Assembly: GCA_034717695.1 (NCBI GenBank)
Contig: JAYELS010000048.1
Coordinates: 75,068 to 139,067 of the forward strand
DNA from: NAT127 sp034717695
Lineage (GTDB): Bacteria > Pseudomonadota > Gammaproteobacteria > Pseudomonadales > Porticoccaceae
Direction of reading: 5' to 3'
Length of the DNA: 64,000 bases
Below the pieces are notes generated by a model. The model was not told where the DNA came from, ran no database searches, and saw nothing but the letters and a program-made list of their open reading frames with translations. The position numbers were made by a program, and so were the translations under genes. Positions 41,313 through 50,669 of the stretch are shown one piece after another; positions within the stretch are counted from its first letter, which is position 1, and every line of letters begins with the position of its first letter.

Positions 41313-42323
41313 ATGACTGCCGGTCCCCTGATGCTGGATCTGGAGGGCACCAGCCTCTCCGCCGAGGACAAAGCCCTGTTGCGCCACCCGAACGTGGGGG
41401 GCGTGATCTACTTTGCCCGCAATGTGGAGTCCCCCGAGCAGGTTCTGGCCCTGTCCCGGGAGATCGCCGCCATTCGCCCCGAGCTGCTCATCGCCGTCGA
41501 CCAGGAGGGGGGGCGGGTGCAGCGTTTTCGCGCGGGGTTCACCCCCCTGCCGCCGATGCAGCGGCTCGGCGATCATTTCGTCGCCGAGCCGGAGGCGGGC
41601 GCCGCGCTGCTGCGGGACTGCGGCTGGCTGATGGCGGCGGAGGTGCTGGCGGTGGGGGTGGATTTCAGCTTCGCCCCGGTGCTCGACCTGGACCGGGAGC
41701 ACTGCGCGGTGATTGCCAACCGCGCCTTCAGCGACGATCCCCATGTTGCCGCCGCCGCGGCGCGGCACTTTATCGATGGCATGCACGGGGCGGGCATGGC
41801 GGCCACCGGCAAGCACTTCCCGGGCCACGGCGGGGTGCGGGGGGACAGCCACCTGGAGACCCCCTTTGACCACAGGGATCTGGCGGCCCTGGAGGCCCGG
41901 GACCTGGTGCCATTCCGCGCCCTGGCCCCGGAGCTCGACGGGGTGATGCCGGCCCATATTGTCTTTCCGGCGGTGGATGGGGACTGCGTGGGATTCTCCC
42001 GCCGCTGGTTGCGGGACATTCTCCGGGCAGACCTGGGTTTTGACGGGGTGATCTTCAGCGACGACCTGTCCATGAAGGGCGCCGACCACGCCGGGGACTA
42101 CGCCCGCAAGACCTCGCTGGCCCTGGCGGCGGGCTGCGACATGGTGCTGGTGTGCAATGACCGGCCCGGGGCGCTTTCGGTGATCGAGTGCCTCGACCGG
42201 CTGAACCCCCCGCCCTCGCCGCGCCTGGCCAGGATGAAGGCGCGGCGCACCTGGGACTGGGCCGGGCTGCAAGCAGACCCCCGGCGCCTTGCCATCCAGC
42301 GGCGCCTGGAGGCCCTGGCATGA
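41313..42323 (+). CDS. nagZ: Beta-N-acetylhexosaminidase (muropeptide recycling)
   Basis: This 336-residue family 3 glycoside hydrolase removes GlcNAc from anhydro-muropeptides in the cytoplasm, producing the signal that can induce AmpC in other species. KHFPGHG at 167-173 carries the catalytic His/Asp loop region, and the nucleophile Asp lies in FSDDLSMKGA (about 250-251). VDQEGGRVQRFR near the N-terminus is characteristic. I start at ATG 41313; upstream in-frame residues to 41223 are unlike the family. It overlaps mscS by four bases (ATGA). Confidence 0.96.
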   Translation: MTAGPLMLDLEGTSLSAEDKALLRHPNVGGVIYFARNVESPEQVLALSREIAAIRPELLIAVDQEGGRVQRFRAGFTPLPPMQRLGDHFVAEPEAGAALLRDCGWLMAAEVLAVGVDFSFAPVLDLDREHCAVIANRAFSDDPHVAAAAARHFIDGMHGAGMAATGKHFPGHGGVRGDSHLETPFDHRDLAALEARDLVPFRALAPELDGVMPAHIVFPAVDGDCVGFSRRWLRDILRADLGFDGVIFSDDLSMKGADHAGDYARKTSLALAAGCDMVLVCNDRPGALSVIECLDRLNPPPSPRLARMKARRTWDWAGLQADPRRLAIQRRLEALA

Positions 42324-43435
42324 AGGCATTCGAGAGCTGGGTCGCGGGGGTGCTGGGTAGCGATGCGGTGCTGTGGGTGGAGATTTTCCTGCTGGTCTTC
42401 GCGTCCCTCACCTTGGGCTATGTGGTCAACCGGGTGATCCTCGCCCTCGAAAGCCGCGCCCGCCGGACCCGCACCGTGTGGGATGACGCCCTGCTGGAGG
42501 CCTGCCGCAAACCCGCCGTGTGGCTGGTGTGGATTCTCGGCACCAACATCGCCGTGGGGCTGGCGGTGCGGCGGATCGGCTCGGAGTGGTACGAGCTGAT
42601 TCTCCAGGGCAACAAGGTGGCGGTGGTGTTCCTCATCACCTTGTTTCTGGTCAACCTGGTGAAGCGGGTGGAGGCCAACCTGGTCAACCCCGACTATGTG
42701 TCCGAACCCATGGACGAAACCACGGTGCGCGCCATCGGCAAGTTGCTCCGCGCCACGGTGATCATCACCGCCGGATTGATCGTGCTGCAGCTCTTTGGCT
42801 ACAGCATTTCCGGGGTGCTGGCCTTTGGCGGCATCGGCGGCCTCGCGGTGGGTTTTGCCGCCAAGGATCTGCTCGCCAACTTTTTCGGCGGGCTGATGAT
42901 CTACCTGGACAGGCCGTTCTCGGTGGGGGACTGGGTGCGCTCCCCGGACCAGGAGATCGAGGGCACGGTGGAGGATATCGGCTGGCGCCTCACCCGCATC
43001 CGCACCTTTGACAAGCGGCCGCTTTACATTCCCAATGCGGTGTTCAACACCATTGCCCTGGAAAATCCCTCCCGCATGCTCAACCGGCGGATCTTTGAAA
43101 CCGTCGGGGTGCGCTACGACGATATCGACCGGGTCAAGGCCATTGTCGACGACATCCGCGCCATGCTGCGCAGCCATGACGAGATCGACCAAAATCAGAC
43201 CCTGATCGTCAACTTCAACCGCTTCGCCCCCTCGTCCCTGGACATCATGGTGTACTGCTTCACCCGCACCATCCAGTGGGTGCGGTTCCACGAGGTCAAG
43301 GAGGATGTCCTGCTCAACATCGCCGCCATCATTGCCCGCCACGGGGCCGAGGTGGCCTATCCCACCTCCACCGTGCACCTCCCCGAGGCGCCCTTTGCCG
43401 TGCCGGGAAGCGCCCCGGCGGAGCCGTCGTCGTGA
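42320..43435 (+). CDS. MscS family mechanosensitive ion channel
   Basis: The 371-residue inner-membrane channel has membrane helices at about 18-40, 68-90, 97-115 and 140-165. The pore-lining helix and beta-domain follow: SGVLAFGGIGGLAVGFAAKDLLANFFGG, then DRPFSVGDWV and GTVEDIGWRLTRIRTFDKR, the MscS signature. It opens under osmotic shock. It starts on the nagZ stop (ATGA) and ends on the next start (GTGA), so it is wedged into the nagZ-phosphorylase pair. It is longer than E. coli MscS by an extra N-terminal membrane region. Confidence 0.95.
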   Translation: MKAFESWVAGVLGSDAVLWVEIFLLVFASLTLGYVVNRVILALESRARRTRTVWDDALLEACRKPAVWLVWILGTNIAVGLAVRRIGSEWYELILQGNKVAVVFLITLFLVNLVKRVEANLVNPDYVSEPMDETTVRAIGKLLRATVIITAGLIVLQLFGYSISGVLAFGGIGGLAVGFAAKDLLANFFGGLMIYLDRPFSVGDWVRSPDQEIEGTVEDIGWRLTRIRTFDKRPLYIPNAVFNTIALENPSRMLNRRIFETVGVRYDDIDRVKAIVDDIRAMLRSHDEIDQNQTLIVNFNRFAPSSLDIMVYCFTRTIQWVRFHEVKEDVLLNIAAIIARHGAEVAYPTSTVHLPEAPFAVPGSAPAEPSS

Positions 43436-44175
43436 AGAGGCTGGGGTTGATCGGCGGCACGGCCCTGGAGCACCTGGCCCTGGACGAGCCGCGCCGGCGT
43501 GCGGTGGAGACTCCCTGGGGGGCGCCCTCGGCGCCGCTGACCCTGGGTCGGCTCGATGGCCTTGACATCGTCTGGCTCAATCGCCATGGCGACCATCACC
43601 GGATCCCCCCCCACCGGGTGAACTACCGGGCCAATATCGCCGCCCTCGCCGCGGAGGGGGTGGACGGGGTCATCGCCCTCAACGCCGTGGGTGGCATCAC
43701 CCCGGCCATGACCCCGGGCAGCCTGGTGCTGCCCCACCAGTTGATCGACTACAGCTGGGGCCGCGCCCAGAGTTTTTGCGACGGGGACGATCAGCCGGTG
43801 GCCCATGTGGATTTCACCCATCCCTATGACCGGGACCTGCGCCAGGGCCTGCTGGTCGCCGCCCGGGGGGCCGGGCTCGCCCTGGTCGATGGCGCCGTGC
43901 ACGGCGTGGTGCAGGGCCCCCGGCTGGAGACCGCGGCGGAGATTGTGCGTCTGGAGCGGGACGGCTGCGATATCGTCGGCATGACGGGTATGCCGGAGGC
44001 GGGACTGGCGCGGGAGCGGGGTATTCCCTACGCCGCCCTGGCGGTGGTGGTGAACCCGGCGGCGGGCAAGAGCGATCGCCTGATCAGCCTCGACGAGATC
44101 GGCCGGGTGATGGCGGCGGCCACGCCGCGCCTCTTGGCGCTGCTCGGGGCGTTTGCCGCCGGCGCGGTGGGCTGA
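43432..44175 (+). CDS. S-methyl-5'-thioinosine phosphorylase
   Basis: This 247-residue member of the PNP/MTAP phosphorylase family is cytoplasmic. GLIGGTALEHL binds phosphate; RHGDHHRIPPHRVNYRANI, NAVGGI, QGPRLETAAEI and DIVGMTGMPEAGLARE complete the active site. Pseudomonas has an orthologue next to nagZ that cleaves methylthioinosine instead of methylthioadenosine; I infer the same here from the family and the position. The start is GTG 43432 overlapping the mscS stop (GTGA). It converges on the csiV gene. Confidence 0.85.
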   Translation: MKRLGLIGGTALEHLALDEPRRRAVETPWGAPSAPLTLGRLDGLDIVWLNRHGDHHRIPPHRVNYRANIAALAAEGVDGVIALNAVGGITPAMTPGSLVLPHQLIDYSWGRAQSFCDGDDQPVAHVDFTHPYDRDLRQGLLVAARGAGLALVDGAVHGVVQGPRLETAAEIVRLERDGCDIVGMTGMPEAGLARERGIPYAALAVVVNPAAGKSDRLISLDEIGRVMAAATPRLLALLGAFAAGAVG

Positions 44176-44194
44176 AGGGCGCGCCGCCCGCCCC

Positions 44195-45220
44195 TCAATC
44201 CCTCGGCTCGTCCCCCTCGGGGGGCATGTCCTCGATGCCTGCTTCCTCGGCACCCTCATCCAGCAACGGTCCGGCGTCGTCCCCCGCCGCTTCATCCCCG
44301 GGCAGCTGGTAGGGCACCACCCGGACCAGCGCGCCCAGGCGGGGATGGTCCAGGTAGTGCAGCTCACGGCTGTTGATGATCTGGGCGTGTTCCAGCACAT
44401 CCAGATCCACCAAGGTCTGGGTGGGAGGCGGCGCGGATTGCTGCGCCGGCTGAAGACCTTCGTCGCCGTCATCCAGGGCAAAAAAAGCCGGCAGGGCCTT
44501 GCGGGGCGGTGCGGGCGGCAATGGCAGGGTGGGCCATTGGATGGCGGCGGACGCGGGTTGCGCAGCCGCTGCGGTCTCGCTGCCAGGGGCGGTGGCGGTG
44601 CCGAAACGGGGCCGCCACAGGCGGGTGGCCACATTGATATGGCCGTCGTTGCCCCGGTAGATCCGAAGGCTGCCCTCCAGCTCATGGTGTTGACCCAGGG
44701 GCCGGCCGCCCCGCACCACTACCCAGGGGCTGGCGCTGGCGGAGTCCAGGGTCTGGCGCCAGGCCTGGTGGTAGAGCACCTGGTAGGTGCCGCCGCCGAG
44801 GGCCCGGGCCTCGCCGGCGAGCAGGCGCTCCCCCGGTTCGAGGCTGACATAGGGCAGGGGTTCACGGGGGTTGCGCCAGCGCAGTTGCGATTCCGGCACC
44901 ATGGCTCGGTAGAGGCGGAGGTCCTCCGGGGAGAGGTGGGCGAGCTGCGCCGGGTCCACCACCGGATCCCTGGCGTCGAGGAAGATGCGGTTGTCCGGGT
45001 AGGCGGGGCGCACCGATTTGAGGTTGGCCTCCGCCCTGTAGGGATCGCTCTGGGCAAAGACGATGACTTCCACCTGGTACCAGGGGCTGTCCTCGGCGAT
45101 TGCGGCGCCGACCGGGGTCAGGGCGACCCAGAGGGCGGCCAGGAGCCGGGTGACGGCCCGCGCCGGGCGGCCCGGGGCGTTGTCTGGGTTGGCGAGGGTG
45201 GGAATTGTGTCCATTGTCAT
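44195..45220 (-). CDS. CsiV family periplasmic protein
   Basis: The 341-residue exported protein has a signal peptide ending near AIAED and a CsiV core with WYQVEVIVFAQSDPYRAEANL at the mature N-terminus and SLRIYRGNDGHINVATRLW. CsiV (PF10972) was described as a peptidoglycan-binding protein in relatives. A Pro-rich region follows, then a conserved LEHAQIINSRELHYLDHPRLGALVRVVPY and an acidic tail. Start ATG 45220, with ATG 45214 as an alternative. It lies 14 bp after mfd on the same strand. Confidence 0.85.
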   Translation of the reverse strand: MTMDTIPTLANPDNAPGRPARAVTRLLAALWVALTPVGAAIAEDSPWYQVEVIVFAQSDPYRAEANLKSVRPAYPDNRIFLDARDPVVDPAQLAHLSPEDLRLYRAMVPESQLRWRNPREPLPYVSLEPGERLLAGEARALGGGTYQVLYHQAWRQTLDSASASPWVVVRGGRPLGQHHELEGSLRIYRGNDGHINVATRLWRPRFGTATAPGSETAAAAQPASAAIQWPTLPLPPAPPRKALPAFFALDDGDEGLQPAQQSAPPPTQTLVDLDVLEHAQIINSRELHYLDHPRLGALVRVVPYQLPGDEAAGDDAGPLLDEGAEEAGIEDMPPEGDEPRD

Positions 45221-45234
45221 CCGATGGGGCCTGA

Positions 45235-48200
45235 TCAGTGTCGGGTTTTGTGGCCGGCGGCCTTCTTGCCGGTCGGGGCGCCGCTCGCGGCCGGTGCCTG
45301 CAGAGTGTCCAGCAAAGCCGCCACGGTTTCCAGCCGCTCTTCGGCGCTTTCCATGGGGGCTGTGAACTTCATTTCGGTGGCCCCGGCGAGGCGGTAGCGG
45401 TTCGGCTGTTGCTGCACCAGCTGGACGATGGTCATGGGGTCCACCGGGGTCTCGCGGCCGAATTCCACCTTGCCGCCGGTGGGGCCGGCGTCGAGGCGGC
45501 GGATGCCGAGGGCCTCGCAGCGCTGGCGCAGCAGCGCCACCCGGAACAGGGTCTTGGTGGCTTCCGGCAACAGCCCGAAGCGGTCGATCATCTCCACCTG
45601 CAGCTCCCGCAGCTGGTCCTCGCCGGTGGTGGCGCTGATGCGCTTGTAGAGGATCAGGCGGCTGTTGACATCCGGCAGGTAGTCGTCGGGGATCAATGCC
45701 GGCAGGTTGAGGTTGACCTCGGTGCTGTCCCCGAGGCCGGCGTCGAGGTCGGGAATGCGGCCGCTCTGGATCGCCTTCACGGCCTTTTCCAGCAGGGTCA
45801 TGTAGAGGGTGAAGCCGATGCTGTGGATATGGCCGCTTTGGTCCTCGCCGAGCAGTTCCCCGGCGCCGCGGATCTCCAGGTCGTGGGTGGCGAGGGTAAA
45901 GCCGGAGCCGAGGTGATCCGCCTCCGCCAGGGCGTCGAGGCGCTTCACCGCATCGTCGGTCATGGCCTTCGGTTCCGGTGTCAGCAGGTAGGCGTAGGCC
46001 TGGTGGTGGGAGCGCCCCACCCGGCCCCGCAGCTGGTGCAGCTGGGCGAGGCCGAACTTGTCGGCCCGCTCGATGATGATGGTGTTGGCGGAGGGGATGT
46101 CGATGCCGGTCTCGATGATGGTGCTGCACACCAGAATGTTGAAGCGCTGGTGGTAGAAGTCCGACATCACCCGTTCCAGCTCCCGCTCCCGCATCTGGCC
46201 GTGGGCGAAGCCGATGCGCGCCTCGGGCACCAGGATGCGCAGGCTATCCACCGTGCGCTCCATGCTCTTCACATCGTTGTGGAGGAAGTACACCTGGCCG
46301 CCCCGCAGGATCTCCCGCATGATCGCCTCGCGGATCACCCGGTCGTCCCGCTGGCGCACGAAGGTCTTCACCGACAGCCGCCGCGCCGGGGGGGTGGCGA
46401 TGATGGACAGGTCGCGCAGCCCCCCCATGGCCATGTTGAGGGTGCGGGGGATGGGGGTGGCGGTGAGGGTGAGGATATCCACCTCGGCCCGGAGGGCCTT
46501 GATCTTCTCCTTTTGCTGGACGCCGAAGCGGTGCTCCTCGTCGATGATCAACAGCCCCAGTTGCTTCAGGTCCACGGTGTTGTGGAGCAACTTGTGGGTG
46601 CCGATCAGGATATCCACCTTGCCGTCGCTCACCTGGCGCAGCAGGGCGTCCTGCTCCTTGCCGGTCTTGAAGCGGGAGATCACCTCGACGGTCACCGGCC
46701 ACTGGGAAAAGCGATCGCGGAAATTCTCGTAGTGCTGCTGGGCGAGCAGGGTGGTGGGCACCAGCACCAACACCTGCTTGCCGCTCGCCACGGCGATGAA
46801 GGCGGCGCGCATCGCCACCTCGGTCTTGCCAAAGCCCACGTCGCCGCACACCAGGCGGTCCATGGGCTGGGGGGCGAGCATGTCCTTCAATACCGCGTCG
46901 ATGGCATCCTGCTGGTCGGGGGTCTCCTCGAAGGGAAACTCGGCGCAAAAGCGCAGGTAATCGGCGCCGGGATCACCGAAGGCGTGCCCCACCCGGGCGG
47001 CGCGGCGGGCGTGGATGTCGAGCAGTTCCGCCGCGGTGTCGCGGATCTGCTGGCTGGCCTTGTCCCGGGCCCGCTGCCACTGCTCGCTGCCGAGGCGATG
47101 CAGCGGCGCCAGCTCCGGGTCGCCACCGCCGTAGCGGCTGATGAGGTGGAGGTTGGCCACCGGCACATAGAGCTTGGCGTCGTCGGCGTAGGCGAGGGTG
47201 AGGAACTCCTGGCTGGCGCCGTCCACCGCCAGGGTTTGCAGCCCCAGGTAGCGGCCGACGCCGTGGTCGAGGTGCACTACCGGGGCGCCGGGCTTGAGCT
47301 CGGTGAGATCCCGCACCAGCATCTCGCCGCCCTCCCGGGCGCGGCCCCGGCGGCGGCGCTGCATCACCTGCTGGCCGAACAGCTGGGATTCGGTGATCAC
47401 CCGCAGGGCCGGTTGGTCGAGGGTCAGGCCCCGCTCCAGGGGGAAGGTGGTGACGGCGAGGGTCTCCTCCCCGGCGACGAATTCCCCCCAGTGGGCCACC
47501 CCGGCGGGCTGGATGCCGGCGCGGCCGAGCAGTTCCAGCAGGGCCTCGCGGCGACCGGCGGACTCGGCGCAGAAGAGCGTGCGGTGGGGGCTCTCCATCA
47601 GCAGGGTTTCGAGGTGGAGGAGGGGGTTGGTGGCGCGGCTGTCCACCGCCACGGTGTCCGGCGCCCGGGCCGGGAAGTTGGTGGCCCCGGCGCGGGCCGG
47701 TGCCGTCTCCGCCACAAGATCGGTGCGGGGGTGCCGGCCGATGGCGGCGAACACTTCGCCGGCCCCGAGGTAGAGTTTGGCGGGCGGCAGCAGGGGGCGC
47801 TGGCGGTCGCCCCGGTACTCCTCGTAGCGCTCGCTCACTTCCCGCCAGAACTGCTCGATGGCCTCCGGCAGCTGGCTGCCGGTGAAGATCAGCGCATCCT
47901 GGGGCAGGTAGTCGAAAAGGGTGGCGGTCTGGTCGAAGAACAGCGGCAGGTAGTATTCGATGCCCTGGGGCGCGATGCCGCCCTTGACGTCCTGGTAGAG
48001 GGTGCACTTGCGCACGTCCACGTCGAAGTGGTCGTGCCAGTTGTCGAGAAAGCGCTTGATCCCGGGTTTGTCGAAGGGGAATTCCCGGGCCGGCAGGAGG
48101 CGGATCTCGTCCTGCTTGTGGAGGCTCACCTGGGTCTCCGGGTCGAAGGTGCGCAGGGAATCGATCTCGTCGTCCATGAGGTCGATGCGCAGAGGCTCGG

Positions 48201-48741
48201 GGCTGCCCATGGGGAAGATATCGATCAGGCTGCCCCTAACCGCGAACTCGCCGTGCTCGTAGACCGTGTCCACCGCCCGGTAGCCGGCGGACTCCAGCTG
48301 CAGGCGCAGCTTCTCCACATCGAGGCTTTCCCCCACCCGGTGGACGAAGCTGTTGCCCACCACGTGGCTCGGCGGCGCCAGGCGCTGGAGCAGGGTGGTG
48401 ATGGAGGCCACCAGAATGCCCTGGCGGGTCCGCGGCAGCCGGTAGAGGCTGTGGAGTCGCTCCGAGACGATGTCCTGGTGGGGCGAGAAGACGTCGTAGG
48501 GCAGGGTCTCCCAGTCCGGCAGGTGGAGTATCTGCAGGTCGCTGCCCGCCGCGAAAAAGCGCAGCTCCGCCTCCAGCTGGGTGGCGCTCGCCGCCGAATC
48601 GGCGATCACCAGGCACAGGCGCCGGTCGCCGAGGGCGGCCTCGACGATGGCCAGGGACTGGGCGGCGGCGGACAGGCTGCCCCAGGCGCGACGATCGCCG
48701 GGGACATTGGCGGCGGGGGTGTGGAGAACGGTGCGGGTCAT
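45235..48741 (-). CDS. mfd: Transcription-repair coupling factor Mfd
   Basis: This 1168-residue ATPase removes stalled RNA polymerase and recruits UvrA. An N-terminal UvrB-like region (about 1-350) is followed by the RNA-polymerase interaction domain (GAPVVHLDHGVGRYLGLQTL, about 490), the translocase with Walker A GDVGFGKT (633-640) and DEEH (734-737), the helicase motif with QLRGRVGRSHHQAYAYLL, and the C-terminal UvrA-masking domain. It is full length. The 3' end is 14 bp from csiV; the gene is divergent from gap. Confidence 0.98.
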   Translation of the reverse strand: MTRTVLHTPAANVPGDRRAWGSLSAAAQSLAIVEAALGDRRLCLVIADSAASATQLEAELRFFAAGSDLQILHLPDWETLPYDVFSPHQDIVSERLHSLYRLPRTRQGILVASITTLLQRLAPPSHVVGNSFVHRVGESLDVEKLRLQLESAGYRAVDTVYEHGEFAVRGSLIDIFPMGSPEPLRIDLMDDEIDSLRTFDPETQVSLHKQDEIRLLPAREFPFDKPGIKRFLDNWHDHFDVDVRKCTLYQDVKGGIAPQGIEYYLPLFFDQTATLFDYLPQDALIFTGSQLPEAIEQFWREVSERYEEYRGDRQRPLLPPAKLYLGAGEVFAAIGRHPRTDLVAETAPARAGATNFPARAPDTVAVDSRATNPLLHLETLLMESPHRTLFCAESAGRREALLELLGRAGIQPAGVAHWGEFVAGEETLAVTTFPLERGLTLDQPALRVITESQLFGQQVMQRRRRGRAREGGEMLVRDLTELKPGAPVVHLDHGVGRYLGLQTLAVDGASQEFLTLAYADDAKLYVPVANLHLISRYGGGDPELAPLHRLGSEQWQRARDKASQQIRDTAAELLDIHARRAARVGHAFGDPGADYLRFCAEFPFEETPDQQDAIDAVLKDMLAPQPMDRLVCGDVGFGKTEVAMRAAFIAVASGKQVLVLVPTTLLAQQHYENFRDRFSQWPVTVEVISRFKTGKEQDALLRQVSDGKVDILIGTHKLLHNTVDLKQLGLLIIDEEHRFGVQQKEKIKALRAEVDILTLTATPIPRTLNMAMGGLRDLSIIATPPARRLSVKTFVRQRDDRVIREAIMREILRGGQVYFLHNDVKSMERTVDSLRILVPEARIGFAHGQMRERELERVMSDFYHQRFNILVCSTIIETGIDIPSANTIIIERADKFGLAQLHQLRGRVGRSHHQAYAYLLTPEPKAMTDDAVKRLDALAEADHLGSGFTLATHDLEIRGAGELLGEDQSGHIHSIGFTLYMTLLEKAVKAIQSGRIPDLDAGLGDSTEVNLNLPALIPDDYLPDVNSRLILYKRISATTGEDQLRELQVEMIDRFGLLPEATKTLFRVALLRQRCEALGIRRLDAGPTGGKVEFGRETPVDPMTIVQLVQQQPNRYRLAGATEMKFTAPMESAEERLETVAALLDTLQAPAASGAPTGKKAAGHKTRH

Positions 48742-48830
48742 GGGGGCAGTCGCTGAAAAAGTGGGCCATTGTAGCCGCTGCGGCGCGGAGCGTCATGGCC
48801 GCGGGCGTCGCCGCCGGTCGGCCCTTGTCC

Positions 48831-48859
48831 TTGCGCCCCATGGGGCGAATCACGATAAT
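48831..48859 (+). promoter_or_regulatory. gap promoter
   Basis: TTGCGC at 48831-48836, a 17-bp spacer and GATAAT at 48854-48859 (five of six). It lies in the mfd-gap divergent space, about 48 bp before the gap start. Confidence 0.5.
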
Positions 48860-48906
48860 AGCGGGCCTTTCCCCGATCCCCGCAACCGCAGAAAAGGTAC
48901 CCCCAC

Positions 48907-50361
48907 GTGAAACGACCGCAACCCGCCGATTTTTTCAAGGACTGGAAAGACCGTGAAGCGCTGGCCGAGGGCATGATCCCGCTGATCGGCAAGCTGTATC
49001 GGGGGCACAATGTATCCCTCTACATCTACGGTCAGAACCTGGTCAACCGCTCGGTGACGGACATCATGCAGGTGCACCGTTTCGTGCGCCAGATCGAGCA
49101 CAACGAGTTGTCGGAGTTCGAAACCTTTCCCGTGGTCAAGGCCCTCGCCGCCATGGACCTCGGCCCCGCCCACATCGACATCGGCAAGCTGTCGGTGCTC
49201 TACCAGGAGAAGGGCAATGGCCGCGACCTCGAATCCTTCCTCAAGGACGAAGTGGGGGACGACATCGGCAGCACCCGCAAGCCCATTCCCCAGCCCCAGG
49301 ACGTGGTGCTCTACGGCTTTGGCCGCATCGGCCGCCTGGTGGCGCGCCTGTTGATCGAGAAGGCCGGCGGCGGCGACGTGCTGCGCCTCAAGGCCATCGT
49401 GGTGCGCAAGGGCAAGAGCGAACAGGATCTGCAAAAGCGCGCCAATCTGCTGCGCCACGACTCGGTGCACGGCCCCTTCAAGGGCACCATCCGGGTCATC
49501 GAGGAAGAGAACAAGCTGGTGTGCAACGGCAATGAGATCCCGGTGATCTACGCCAACTCACCCGCCGAGGTGGACTACACCGCCTACGGCATCAACGACG
49601 CCATCGTGGTGGACAACACCGGCGTGTGGCGGGACGAGGACGGCCTCCGCCAGCACCTCAAGTGCCCCGGTGTCGCCAAGGTGCTGCTCACCGCCCCGGG
49701 CAAGGGCAACATCCCCAATATCGTCTACGGCGTGAACCACAGGGACATCACCCCCGACCAGCCCATCATCTCCGCCGCCTCCTGTACCACCAACGCCATC
49801 GTGCCGGTGCTGAAGGTGCTGCTCGACGACTACGGCATCGTCCAGGGCCATGTGGAGACGGTGCACTCCTACACCAACGACCAGAACCTCATCGACAACT
49901 ACCACAAGGGCGACCGCCGCGGCCGCAGCGCGGCCCTCAACATGGTGCTCACCGAGACCGGCGCCGCCAAGGCGGTGTCGAAGGCGATCCCGGAGCTGGC
50001 CGGCAAGCTCACCGGCAACTCCATCCGGGTGCCGACCCCCAACGTCTCCATGGCGATCCTGAATCTCCAGCTGGGTCGCGACACCAGTGTCGAGGAGATC
50101 AACGAATTCATGCGCCACAAGGCGCTGTATTCGCCCCTGCAGCAGCAGGTGGGTTATTCGGTGTCCGACGAGGCGGTGTCCACCGATTTCGTCGGCGACC
50201 GCCATGCCTGCGTGTTCGACGCCAAGGCCACCATCGTCAATGGCAACAGCTGCGTGCTGTACTGCTGGTACGACAACGAGTTCGGCTACAGCTGCCAGGT
50301 GGTGCGGGTGCTGGAGAAGATGGCGGGTGTCGAGTGGGCGATCTACCCCAAGGGGTTTTGA
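48907..50361 (+). CDS. gap: Glyceraldehyde-3-phosphate dehydrogenase with N-terminal extension
   Basis: The 484-residue enzyme has an unusual extra domain of about 130 helical residues (FKDWKDREALAEGMIPLIGKLY to DIGSTRKPIPQPQD) before the normal NAD-binding YGFGRIGR (about 137). The catalytic SCTTN is at 292-296, with Cys293. The catalytic domain is normal: GNEFGYS-like YDNEFGYSCQVVRV at the end. Pseudomonas has a similar long gap next to mfd; the extension is conserved, not a misreading. Start GTG 48907 follows AAGGTAC. A terminator follows. Confidence 0.95.
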   Translation: MKRPQPADFFKDWKDREALAEGMIPLIGKLYRGHNVSLYIYGQNLVNRSVTDIMQVHRFVRQIEHNELSEFETFPVVKALAAMDLGPAHIDIGKLSVLYQEKGNGRDLESFLKDEVGDDIGSTRKPIPQPQDVVLYGFGRIGRLVARLLIEKAGGGDVLRLKAIVVRKGKSEQDLQKRANLLRHDSVHGPFKGTIRVIEEENKLVCNGNEIPVIYANSPAEVDYTAYGINDAIVVDNTGVWRDEDGLRQHLKCPGVAKVLLTAPGKGNIPNIVYGVNHRDITPDQPIISAASCTTNAIVPVLKVLLDDYGIVQGHVETVHSYTNDQNLIDNYHKGDRRGRSAALNMVLTETGAAKAVSKAIPELAGKLTGNSIRVPTPNVSMAILNLQLGRDTSVEEINEFMRHKALYSPLQQQVGYSVSDEAVSTDFVGDRHACVFDAKATIVNGNSCVLYCWYDNEFGYSCQVVRVLEKMAGVEWAIYPKGF

Positions 50362-50387
50362 ATCCCGCCAAGGCGCAGACCCAGAAG

Positions 50388-50413
50388 GCCCCGGTATCCC
50401 CGGGGCTTTTTTT
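50388..50413 (+). terminator. Rho-independent terminator after gap
   Basis: The stem GCCCCGG/CCGGGGC with a short TATCC loop is followed by seven T. Confidence 0.92.
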
Positions 50414-50488
50414 GGGCCCGGGGCCGCTCCCGGGTCGCGCTGGGGTTGACCCTGCGCAGGAAAAACCCCGATCCCTGCCCGGGGCTTG

Positions 50489-50518
50489 CTGGCATTGGCG
50501 GGGTGCAGTCCTTATAAT
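50489..50518 (+). promoter_or_regulatory. nqr operon promoter
   Basis: A perfect TATAAT at 50513-50518 is preceded by CTGGCA at 50489-50494 (four of six) with an 18-bp spacer. Transcription would start near 50525, leaving a leader of about 145 nt before nqrA. Confidence 0.55.
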
Positions 50519-50552
50519 GGCGCCCCATTCAGCAGGGGTATTGACGACGACT

Positions 50553-50595
50553 ATCCGACATGACCCCGATTCACCCAGGTGAAGACCTGTCGGAT
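50553..50595 (+). other. Structured 5' leader of the nqr operon
   Basis: ATCCGACA (50553-50560) pairs exactly with TGTCGGAT (50588-50595) and encloses a smaller hairpin TTCAC-CCAG-GTGAA (50570-50583). A further CCCCCGAGGGGG hairpin follows near 50630. No T-tract is present, so this is an RNA or DNA regulatory structure, not a terminator. Confidence 0.4.
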
Positions 50596-50669
50596 CTCGG
50601 CCACAAAATTTTCAGCCGCTCCCCCGAGGGGGTGGCCCGGTTTATTTTAACTTTGTGAGTGCTGCTTCT

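Noticed and set aside
45238..48756. 1172-codon plus-strand frame opposite mfd
   Set aside because: It is the mirror of mfd with no recognisable domain; GC-rich third positions remove stop codons on the other strand.
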